The notes under the pieces were generated by a model that saw nothing but the letters and a program-made list of their open reading frames with translations, did no database searches and was not told where the DNA came from. This document shows, one piece after another, positions 1 through 8,200 of a stretch of 64,000 bases of DNA. Origin of the DNA: Collinsella aerofaciens (GTDB lineage Bacteria > Actinomycetota > Coriobacteriia > Coriobacteriales > Coriobacteriaceae); the NCBI GenBank assembly GCA_008668235.1, contig RQCP01000003.1:1-64000 (forward strand). The letters are read 5' to 3'. The position numbers were made by a program, and so were the translations under genes. Position 1 is the stretch's first letter. Each line of letters starts with the position of its first letter.

Positions 1-141
1 ACCAACTCGCTCGAGCACAAGATTTCCAACGAGTCTCCGGTCGGTCACGCCATCATTGGTCACGGCGAGGGCGATTCCGTCGAGGTCGTTACGCCTTCCG
101 GCAAGACTCGCGTCTACACTATCGCCAAGATCGCACGCTAG
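1..141 (+). CDS. greA: Transcription elongation factor GreA (C-terminal end, partial)
   Basis: The window opens inside this gene; the last 46 codons and a TAG stop are present. The residues ISNESPVGHAIIGH followed by GDSVEV and a short beta-rich tail match the C-terminal FKBP-like domain of GreA/GreB, which rescues backtracked RNA polymerase by stimulating transcript cleavage. The N-terminal coiled coil lies outside the window. A hairpin with a T-run follows 28 bases later, but it sits immediately before the lysS ribosome binding site, so partial read-through into lysS is likely. GreA rather than GreB is inferred from the sequence and from the greA-lysS gene order common in Gram-positive bacteria. 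Confidence 0.85.
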   Translation, partial: TNSLEHKISNESPVGHAIIGHGEGDSVEVVTPSGKTRVYTIAKIAR

Positions 142-169
142 ACCACGGTCCCGCGTAAAGGTATGTTTT

Positions 170-202
170 CGCTCCCTGGGACCGAATCCTGGGGAGCGTT
201 TT
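170..202 (+). terminator. Terminator/attenuator between greA and lysS
   Basis: The arms cgctccc (170-176) and gggagcg (192-198) pair perfectly and are followed by four T. The lysS ribosome binding site begins only about 5 bases later, leaving no room for a promoter after the hairpin, so it probably attenuates rather than separates the two genes. Confidence 0.6.
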
Positions 203-220
203 AGTTTGAGGAGCTAACTT

Positions 221-2185
221 ATGGCAGAGAACCAGAACGCCGCCGATCAGGCATCGACGCTCAACGACGAGCGCGCCACCCGCCTGGTCAAGCGCGCCGC
301 CCTGTTCGAGGCGGGCCAGAACCCCTATCCTGAGCACTCTGAGCTTGAGGACTACGTCGCCGATATCGAGGCTAAGTACGCCGATCTTGCCGATGGTGAG
401 GACACCGAGGATGTCGTGAAGATTGCCGGCCGTGTGGTCGCCAAGCGCGGTCAGGGCAAGATCATGTTCATCGTCGTGCGCGATGCGACTGCCGAGATTC
501 AACTGTTCTGCCGCATCAACGACATGGACGAGGCTGCCTGGAATACGCTCAAGGCCCTCGACCTGGGCGACATCCTGGGCGTGACCGGCGTGGTCGTGCG
601 CACCAAGCGCGGCCAGCTTTCCGTTGCCCCTGAGAGCGCGACCCTGCTTTCCAAGGCCGTTCGTCCGCTGCCCGAGAAGTTCCACGGTCTTTCCGACAAG
701 GAGACCCGCTATCGCCAGCGCTATGTCGACCTGATCGCCAACGACGACGTTCGTGAGACCTTCCGTAAGCGTTCGCAGATTCTCTCCACCTTCCGTCGCT
801 TTATGGAGTCCGACGGCTACATGGAGGTCGAGACCCCCATCCTGCAGACCATCCAGGGTGGTGCCACGGCCAAGCCGTTCATTACCCACTTCAACGCGCT
901 CGATCAGGAGTGCTACCTGCGTATTGCCACCGAGCTGCACCTCAAGCGCTGCATTGTCGGTGGTTTTGAGCGCGTGTTCGAGATCGGCCGCATCTTCCGT
1001 AACGAGGGCATGGACCTTACCCACAACCCCGAGTTCACCACGATGGAGGCCTACCGTGCCTTCTCCGACCTCGAGGGCATGAAGGCGCTCGCCCAGGGTG
1101 TCATTAAGGCGGCTAACAAGGCCATCGGCAACCCCGAGGTCATCGAGTACCAGGGCCAGACCATCGACCTTTCTGGTGAGTGGGCCAGCCGTCCCATGAC
1201 CGACATTGTCTCCGACGTGCTCGGCAAGCAGGTCACCATCGACACGCCGGTCGAGGAGCTTGCTGCCGCCGCGCGCGAGAAGGGCCTGGAGATCAAGCCC
1301 GAGTGGACTGCTGGCAAGATCATCGCCGAGATTTACGATGAGCTGGGCGAGGACACCATCGTCAACCCGACCTTCGTGTGCGATTACCCCATCGAGGTCA
1401 GCCCGCTTGCCAAGCGCTTTGAGGACGACCCGCGCCTGACCCACCGCTTTGAGCTGGTCATCGCCGGCCACGAGTACGCCAACGCATTCTCCGAGCTCAA
1501 CGACCCGGTTGACCAGGCTGAGCGCTTTGCTGCCCAGATGGCCGAGAAGGCCGGCGGCGACGATGAGGCCATGGAGTATGACGAGGACTACGTGCGCGCC
1601 CTCGAGTACGGTATGCCTCCCGCGGGCGGCATTGGCATTGGTATCGACCGCGTGGTCATGCTGCTTACCAACCAGGCTTCTATCCGCGACGTGCTGCTGT
1701 TCCCGCACATGAAGCCCGAGAAGGGTTTCCAGTCCGGTGCCGCTGCCGCCAAGGCTGCCGAGGCCGGCAACGCCGCGAGCCCGTTCGTTAAGTCGCTTAA
1801 GCCCACGCTCGATTACTCCAAGATCGCCGTTGAGCCGCTGTTCGAGGAGTTCGTCGACTTCGATACCTTCTCCAAGAGCGACTTCCGCGCCGTGAAGGTC
1901 AAGGCATGCGAGGCCGTCAAGAAGTCCAAGAAGCTGCTGAACTTTACGCTCGACGACGGCACCGGCACCGACCGTACCATCCTCTCCGGTATTCACGCTT
2001 ATTACGAGCCCGAGGACCTGGTCGGCAAGACCTTGCTCGCCATCACCAACCTGCCTCCGCGCAAGATGATGGGCATCCCCAGCTGCGGCATGCTCATCAG
2101 TGCCATCCACGAGGAGGAGGGCGAGGAGCGTCTCAACCTGATCCAGCTCGACGCTTCCATCCCCGCCGGCGCAAAGATGTACTAG
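221..2185 (+). CDS. lysS: Lysyl-tRNA synthetase, class II, with C-terminal tRNA-binding domain
   Basis: This 654-residue enzyme charges tRNA-Lys with lysine. An N-terminal OB-fold anticodon-binding domain (about 60-160) precedes the class II core (about 175-500), with motif 2 visible as FEIGRIFRNEG and motif 3 as GGIGIGIDRVVML. A typical bacterial LysRS would end near LLFPHMKP (about residue 495). Here an Ala-rich linker follows and then about 110 residues, starting near 545 (VDFDTFSKSDFRAVKV), that match the Trbp111/EMAP-II type tRNA_bind OB fold usually found at the C-terminus of MetRS or as a free protein. The start ATG follows gaggag. A strong hairpin terminator lies downstream. Confidence 0.96.
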   Translation: MAENQNAADQASTLNDERATRLVKRAALFEAGQNPYPEHSELEDYVADIEAKYADLADGEDTEDVVKIAGRVVAKRGQGKIMFIVVRDATAEIQLFCRINDMDEAAWNTLKALDLGDILGVTGVVVRTKRGQLSVAPESATLLSKAVRPLPEKFHGLSDKETRYRQRYVDLIANDDVRETFRKRSQILSTFRRFMESDGYMEVETPILQTIQGGATAKPFITHFNALDQECYLRIATELHLKRCIVGGFERVFEIGRIFRNEGMDLTHNPEFTTMEAYRAFSDLEGMKALAQGVIKAANKAIGNPEVIEYQGQTIDLSGEWASRPMTDIVSDVLGKQVTIDTPVEELAAAAREKGLEIKPEWTAGKIIAEIYDELGEDTIVNPTFVCDYPIEVSPLAKRFEDDPRLTHRFELVIAGHEYANAFSELNDPVDQAERFAAQMAEKAGGDDEAMEYDEDYVRALEYGMPPAGGIGIGIDRVVMLLTNQASIRDVLLFPHMKPEKGFQSGAAAAKAAEAGNAASPFVKSLKPTLDYSKIAVEPLFEEFVDFDTFSKSDFRAVKVKACEAVKKSKKLLNFTLDDGTGTDRTILSGIHAYYEPEDLVGKTLLAITNLPPRKMMGIPSCGMLISAIHEEEGEERLNLIQLDASIPAGAKMY

Positions 2186-2258
2186 GGGGTTACGACGTTT
2201 TACCAAACGCCGTAACCGCTCGACGCTGCGCGCCGCCCAGAGCGACAATTTGTCATTC

Positions 2259-2300
2259 AAAAGGCAAGGCATGACCAGAAGGTCTATGCCTTGCCTTTTT
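2259..2300 (+). terminator. lysS terminator
   Basis: A perfect 14-bp stem, aaaaggcaaggcat (2259-2272) with atgccttgcctttt (2286-2299), ends in a T-run. It is a classic rho-independent terminator and could work in both directions. Confidence 0.85.
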
Positions 2301-2384
2301 CATGCCAACTTGTTCGCTCTGGACGCCGCTCGCTGTCCGTCCTCTATCTGCGGCGTTGACTTGGTTGACACTTAGAACATCGAT

Positions 2385-2418
2385 GTAGTCATTGGGGACG
2401 TTCTTAAACGACTACCCA
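2385..2418. repeat. Possible degenerate palindromic repeat
   Basis: gtagtc (2385-2390) and gactac (2410-2415) flank the string ttggggacgttctt. The ggggac core resembles the family A palindromes found elsewhere in the window, but the arms are short, so this is only a possible remnant. The rest of the 2301-2521 interval holds no gene that I can see. Confidence 0.3.
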
Positions 2419-2521
2419 ACGGATATTGCGCACATGGCTCGCATGACAGCCGTCTCTTTTATGTTTCCTTTAGCCGTTGCTGCCTAGGATGGGGGTTAGT
2501 CGGCAGGAAGGGAGCGTCTAT

Positions 2522-4090
2522 ATGGACGACGCGAGCGAGCGTGCAATCGAAGAGGACATGCTCGATCAGTTCAATTACTTTGATGATGAGGACGAGGAGC
2601 TGATCGACCGTCGCGAGCCAGCGCCGCTTGATTCCTTTGATCTGGTCGATGAAGAGGCTGATGAGGTTGAGGGTGAATCAGTGGAGCCCCCACAGCCTTC
2701 GCGCCTTGACTCGCTGCTTTCGAGAGCCCCCATGCACCACGGCGTTCGTGCCGGCGCGCTCCATATGAAAACTGACTGGCATCAGATCGTGACGGCAGGC
2801 GATGAACTTGCCGTCGATGCGCCGCTCACCGATAAGTCATCCATCATCTGCCGCACCGGCATGCTTATGCTCGCGAGCGGAACGGGTGCCTGGCGTGTAC
2901 GCGATACCATGAATCGTGTTGCTGACGTGCTCGGCGTCACAATTCACGTCGACCTGAGTCTTCTGTCGTTTGAGTGCACTTGCATCGAAGATGGCCACTG
3001 CTTTAACGAGGTTGTCAGCCTGCCCACAACGGGAGTCAATACCCATCGCATTTGGATGATGGAGAGTTTCCTCAAGGAAATCGAGACCTATGGTCGTCGC
3101 TTCACGGTACACGAGTATCACGAGATGCTCAGGACCGTTGAGAGCTCAAAGCCCGATTACTCTCCCTGGCAACAGGGCCTTGCGGCAGCCTGTGCTTGCG
3201 GCGCCTTCGTCTTTTTGCTCGGCGGCGGCCCTATCGAGATGGCCTGTGCATTCGTAGGCGCTGGTGTCGGTAACTTTGCTCGCTCCCATATTCTCAAGCA
3301 AGGCCTTGGTCAGTTCAGCGCGCTGACGACCGGTGTTGCGCTCGCTTGCGTTTCGTATCTGCTGGCATTGCTCGGCCTTGGCCAGGTCATACCGGGGGCA
3401 ATGTCGCACCAAGAAGGCTATATCGGCGCCATGCTCTTTGTGATTCCCGGCTTTCCGCTCATTACGGCAGGCCTCGACATCGCTAAGCTCGACATGCGAA
3501 GCGGTATCGAGCGCCTTTCATATGCCGTATCGATTATTGTGATGGCGACCCTCGTAGGTTGGATGGTTGCCGAGTGTGTTGGCCTGGCGCCGGACGACTT
3601 TGCCCCACTGGGCCTTTCGCCGCTTGCCCTTACGCTCCTGCGCGTGGTGATGAGCTTCGTTGGCGTATTCGGCTTCTCGGTGATGTTCAACAGCCCGGTA
3701 AAGATGGCCGCGGCAGCTGGGTTGATCGGCGCCGTTTCCAATACCCTGCGCCTTACGCTCGTCGATGCGCCGACGATGATTCCCTTCCTGGGCCTCAGCA
3801 CGGGAATGCCTCCCGAGGCAGCAGCGTTTATCGGCGCGCTGGTATCGGGTCTGCTGGCAAGCTTGGCCGAAGTCAAGCTCACCTACCCGCGTATCGCTCT
3901 CACGGTGCCTTCGATTGTCATTATGGTGCCGGGTTTGTATCTGTATCGCTCGATGTATTACATGTGCACCTTCGACACAGTCAATATGCTCGGTTGGTTT
4001 GTGCGTGCAGTGCTCATCGTGGCGTTTTTGCCCGTTGGTCTGGGTGTGGCACGTACACTCACCGACCCTCGCTGGCGCCACACCAGCTAA
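2522..4090 (+). CDS. Threonine/serine exporter family membrane protein (ThrE-like)
   Basis: This 522-residue protein has an acidic N-terminus (about 60 residues), a soluble DUF1212-type segment (about 85-215) and then roughly ten hydrophobic helices forming both ThrE halves. The family signatures are FNSPVKMAAAAGLIGAVSNT and, near the end, PSIVIMVPGLYLYR. ThrE proteins export threonine and serine across the cytoplasmic membrane; the substrate here is inferred. ATG 2522 is chosen because ggaaggga lies 8 bases upstream; an in-frame start at 2477 has no such site. A family A palindrome begins at the last base of the stop codon. Confidence 0.88.
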   Translation: MDDASERAIEEDMLDQFNYFDDEDEELIDRREPAPLDSFDLVDEEADEVEGESVEPPQPSRLDSLLSRAPMHHGVRAGALHMKTDWHQIVTAGDELAVDAPLTDKSSIICRTGMLMLASGTGAWRVRDTMNRVADVLGVTIHVDLSLLSFECTCIEDGHCFNEVVSLPTTGVNTHRIWMMESFLKEIETYGRRFTVHEYHEMLRTVESSKPDYSPWQQGLAAACACGAFVFLLGGGPIEMACAFVGAGVGNFARSHILKQGLGQFSALTTGVALACVSYLLALLGLGQVIPGAMSHQEGYIGAMLFVIPGFPLITAGLDIAKLDMRSGIERLSYAVSIIVMATLVGWMVAECVGLAPDDFAPLGLSPLALTLLRVVMSFVGVFGFSVMFNSPVKMAAAAGLIGAVSNTLRLTLVDAPTMIPFLGLSTGMPPEAAAFIGALVSGLLASLAEVKLTYPRIALTVPSIVIMVPGLYLYRSMYYMCTFDTVNMLGWFVRAVLIVAFLPVGLGVARTLTDPRWRHTS

Positions 4091-4127
4091 TTGGTGCAAA
4101 GGGGACAGGTTACTTTGCACCCCCAAT
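4090..4127. repeat. Family A palindromic repeat
   Basis: attgg-tgcaaag pairs with ctttgca-ccccaat around a ggggacagg core. The element starts at the last base of the thrE-like stop codon. Related elements occur at 29959, 32676, 35698 and 35753. Confidence 0.7.
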
Positions 4128-4128
4128 G

Positions 4129-4195
4129 AGTTGCGGTGAAATAGGGACTGAATTGCTGCTTAAAGGGTCAAAACAGTCCGTATTCCACCGCAACT
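4129..4195. repeat. Family B palindromic repeat, copy 1
   Basis: Arm agttgcggtgaaata plus gggactg (4129-4150) pairs with cagtccg plus tattccaccgcaact (4174-4195), 20 of 22 positions, with a loop of about 23 bases. The same arms recur at 43215-43281 and 52729-52795. Confidence 0.8.
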
Positions 4196-4314
4196 TATGG
4201 GGTCGGGGGGGGGATTATTGGTGCCCTGCATCTCCATAAACTCAACGCTTACGAAGCGCGCGCCGTTCGTGTTAGGGTAGTTCCACCACATAAGTAGTCG
4301 CAGACGCACGTACC

Positions 4315-4365
4315 ACGGGCGGGCGAGATGAAGTCCCAACAGCTCCATCTTGCCCGCCCGTTTTT
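4315..4365 (+). terminator. Hairpin with T-run upstream of the DUF2798 gene
   Basis: acgggcgggcgagatg (4315-4330) pairs with catcttgcccgcccgt (4346-4361) with one G-T wobble, followed by TTTTT. It ends 45 bases before the next start codon, with no obvious promoter in between, so it may act as a leader attenuator. Confidence 0.6.
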
Positions 4366-4409
4366 GTTGCGTGGTGCCGCGGCGTAACACAGAAAGGACA
4401 ATGCCCTTT

Positions 4410-4958
4410 ATGCCTATCAACAAACGAGAGAGCCTGCTGTTCACCTTTATCATGTGCTTTTGCATGGTGCTCTGGATGAGCATCTACAACGTTGCCCTGC
4501 AGCATGGGGCCATCAACGGCGAGGTTGTTGCCGCCGCGTGGCTCGGCTTCCCCGTTGCCTACATTTTTGCCATGTGCTGCGACTGGTTTGTTGCCAGCCC
4601 CCTTGCCAAGGGTTTCGCCTTTAAATTCCTGGTCACGCCGGGCAAGAGTTCGCCGCTTGCCATGACGCTTGCCGTCAGCTCCTGCATGGTCGTTCCCATG
4701 GTCATCATCATGTCGCTGTACGGTGCCTGTGAGGGTCTGACGCACATGCCCGGCGGCATCCTTGCGAACCTGTATTCCGTGCCCGCGATCTGGATGATCA
4801 ACATCCCGCATAATTTTGTGATGGCGCTGCCGTGGAACCTTTTGGTAGCCGGTCCGATTTCCCGCTTCGTCTTCCGTCGCGCCTTCCCTGTGGGGACGGT
4901 TTTCGAGGAGGAGCATGCCGAGCTCTTGGAGCAGGCTATGGCTCCTGAGTGCGAGTAG
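4410..4958 (+). CDS. DUF2798-type membrane protein
   Basis: This 182-residue integral membrane protein appears to carry two copies of a DUF2798-like two-helix unit (about residues 1-70 and 80-155). Both hydrophobic pairs begin with an Lxxxxxxx(V/C)M-rich helix and are followed by a short basic segment such as SRFVFRR. The function of the family is unknown. ATG 4410 is preferred to ATG 4401 because aaagga (4393-4398) is then 11 rather than 2 bases away. The C-terminal EEEHAELLEQ tail is acidic and cytoplasmic-looking. A GC-rich hairpin upstream suggests expression is controlled at transcript elongation. Confidence 0.75.
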   Translation: MPINKRESLLFTFIMCFCMVLWMSIYNVALQHGAINGEVVAAAWLGFPVAYIFAMCCDWFVASPLAKGFAFKFLVTPGKSSPLAMTLAVSSCMVVPMVIIMSLYGACEGLTHMPGGILANLYSVPAIWMINIPHNFVMALPWNLLVAGPISRFVFRRAFPVGTVFEEEHAELLEQAMAPECE

Positions 4959-5124
4959 CTCGCTTAGGGATCTGCTGAGCGCGGGCGACTTGCTTGGTTG
5001 GAGCCCAAAGCGTGGATAGCTCTCTCGGCGACATCGCGGGCGTGAGCGGTGCGCATGACCGGAGGGCCCGTGCTGCTCCGTTGCCCGACGTGCTAGCGCG
5101 CAGAACAATCTGTTGGTGCATTCG

Positions 5125-5157
5125 GCGGCTGCTGAAGCGTTTCGGCAGCCGCTTTTT
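5125..5157 (+). terminator. Terminator after the DUF2798 gene
   Basis: gcggctgc (5125-5132) pairs perfectly with gcagccgc (5145-5152), followed by TTTTT. Confidence 0.8.
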
Positions 5158-5169
5158 ATACGGAGTTTA

Positions 5170-5190
5170 AATACAACAGTCTGTTGTATT
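5170..5190. promoter_or_regulatory. Perfect palindrome, candidate TetR operator
   Basis: aatacaacag (5170-5179) and its exact reverse complement ctgttgtatt (5181-5190) flank a single central base. The palindrome lies 50 bases upstream of the activase gene, whose operon ends with a TetR regulator, so autoregulation through this site is a reasonable inference. Its length and symmetry fit TetR-family operators. Confidence 0.65.
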
Positions 5191-5239
5191 ACGTAGAGTG
5201 GTATATCTCTAGCGGGAAAAATGCGAGAGACGGAGCATT

Positions 5240-8200
5240 ATGGCGTTGCTAGTAGGACTGGACGTAGGGTCGACGACGACCAAAGTTTACGCGATGCACG
5301 AGGATATGACCGAGGCGTGGTGGGGATATCGCCGCCACGGGGCGTGTCAGACAGCGAGCGTGCGCGCCATGCTCGGCGAGCTCGCCGAGCGCTTTCCCCA
5401 TGAGTCACTGCGCGTTGCGGTGACCGGCTCGGGTGCGCGCGATATCGCGACCGCGCTGGGCGCCTCGTACGTTCAGGAGGTGGTCGCCAACGCGCTCGCG
5501 ATCAGCAGGTTCTATCCGCAGACGCGCTGCGCCATCGAGCTGGGCGGCCAAGACGCCAAGATGATCTTCTTCCGCACCAACGATAAGGGAGACATCGAGG
5601 TTGCCGACATGCGCATGAACGGCTCGTGCGCAGGCGGTACCGGTGCATTTATCGACGAGATGGCAAAGCTCATGGGGGTCGGCACCGAATCGGGCGAGTT
5701 CGAGCAGCTCGCAAGCCGGGGAACGACCGTCCACGAGGTCTCGGGCCGCTGCGGCGTGTACGCAAAGACCGATATCCAGCCGCTGCTCAACGAGGGCATT
5801 CCTACCACCGACCTGGCGCTTTCGGCGCTTCACGCGGTCGCCCGCCAAACGATCGGCGGTCTGGCCCAGGGTATCGACATCGAGCCGCCGGTAATCTTCG
5901 AGGGCGGTACGCTCGCCTACAACCCCACACTGGTCCGCGTGTTCCGGGAGCAACTGAATCTATCGGACGATCAGGTTATCGTCCCGCGCGATCCGCAGAT
6001 CATGGTCGCGCGCGGTGCCGCCCTGTCGCTGACCGACATGTTCGCATCGTCCCAACCGATCGACCTTCCCGACGCTTTTGTCCGGCTGGATAAGCTCGAG
6101 ACGGTCGCGCCCGCAAGCGGGGAGGGACGTCTTGCCCAGCCCTTTTTTGCCACACCTGCCGAGCAGGCGGATTTTACGGCACGCCATGGCAAAGAGACGC
6201 CGGCAAAGGGTCCGGATGCGTATGCGCCCGGAGAGACGGTGCGTGTGGCGCTCGGTATCGATTCGGGGAGCACGACGACCAAGTTCGCCCTGGTCGATGA
6301 GGCGGGTGAGCTTGTCGATTCGTTCTACGCGTCTAATAACGGCAGACCGCTCGACGTCGCCCAACAGGGTCTTGTCAGCTTGAAGAACCGCTGGGAGACA
6401 GCGGGAGTCACGCTTGCGATCGATGCCGTGGGCACCACGGGATACGGCGAGGAGCTTTTCGCGCGCGCGTTCCACGCCGACTACCATACGGTCGAGACGG
6501 TCGCGCACGCCCGCGCCGCGTGCGCATGCGTTCCCGATGCGACCTTCGTGCTCGACATCGGCGGACAGGATATGAAGGCCATCTGGCTCAACCACGGCGT
6601 GCTGACCGATATCGTCGTCAACGAGGCGTGCTCTGCGGGCTGCGGCTCGTTCCTCGAGGGTTTTGCCAAAAACCTCGGAATAGCCGTTGAGGATATCGCG
6701 ACCGAGGCATTTTCGTCCAAAGCCCCCGCCGTTCTCGGCAGCCGCTGCACGGTGTTCATGAACAGCAGCGTCGTTTCCGAGCAGCGGCGCGGTAAGGGTC
6801 CGGGCGACATCATGGCCGGTCTCTGCCGTTCGATTATCGAGAACGTGTTCACCAAGGTCATTCGCGTTTCAAATCTCAACCGTCTGGGCGACAAAGTCGT
6901 CGTCCAGGGCGGCACGTTCCGAAACGACGCGGTGCTGCGCGCATTCGAGCAGTATCTGGGCAAACCCGTCACGCGTGCGCCCCACCCGGGGCTGATGGGC
7001 GCTATCGGTATCGCCCTGCTCGCGCGCGAGGAATGCCGCAAGGGCGACGCCGGCACGTCGTTTATCGGGCTCGATGCCGTGGAGCGCTTCGAGCATCGCG
7101 AGTTCGGCGGCGTTACCTGCCGTCGGTGCAACAACCGCTGCCAGCGCGCGGTCGTGGCATTTGGCGATGGCTCGCTTTACGTCACGGGCAATCGCTGCCC
7201 GCGCGGCGGCGCCATCTCATGGGATGAGCTCGTGCGCGAGGTTCCCGCGGCGGAGGAGCTGCGTCCGCAGGGTGCTTGCGAGGCACAGGCACCCGGCACG
7301 GGGCGCGACCGGACCGCGGCTGCCCCCAATCTCTTTGTCGACCGCGAGAAGCTGCTGTTCGAGTCGTACCCCACGGTTCCCGTCTGCGGGGGGCGCGATG
7401 TCACGATCGGCATTCCCCGTGTGCTCGAGTTCTGGGACACCATGCCGTTCTGGTCGACGTTCTTCAGCACGCTCGGCTTTAAGGTGCGCGTCTCGGGACG
7501 CAGCACCAAGGCGATGTACGAGCGCGGTCTGGCGCACGTCACATCCGACACCGTGTGCTTCCCGGCCAAGCTCGTCCACGGGCACATCCGCAATCTCGTC
7601 GACGCCGGCGTCGACCGCATCTTCATGCCCATCATCACGACGGTGCCCACCGAAAACACCGCCTCTACCAGCGAGTGGATGTGCGCCGTCGTAAAGGGAT
7701 ACCCCTACGTGATGCGCAATTCCGATAACCCGGAGGAGCGTTTCGGCGTTCCGTTCGATACGCCGCTGTTCCACTGGTACGACGAGGGCGACCGAAACCG
7801 CCAGCTCAAGGCGTGGTGCAAGGAGACCTTCGATATCGATGCCGACCTGGTTGCCAAGGCGACCGAGCAGGCGGACCGCGCGCAGGAGACGTTTGAGAAC
7901 CAGCTGCAGCTGCGCGGCAGGCAGGTGCTCGAGAACGTGCGCGAGGACGGCGGCTACGCGGTGGTGATCGCTTCGCGCCCGTACCACAACGACCCGCTGG
8001 TCAACCACGGGCTGCCCAAGCTCTTCTCTGAGCGCGGCATCCCCGTGCTGACGCCCGATGCGGTGCCGGGGGTCTGCAACGTCGATCTTTCCAACAGCCG
8101 CATCGACATCGCGAACAACTACCATGCGCGCATGCTGTCGTGCGCGGTCATCGTCGCATCGACGCCCGAGCTCGAGCTCGTGCAGATGGGCAGCTTCGGC

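Noticed and set aside
119..2272. 717-residue open frame on the minus strand opposite lysS
   Set aside because: It is a shadow of the G/C-ending codon bias of lysS; no ribosome binding site and low-complexity Leu/Gly/Val composition.
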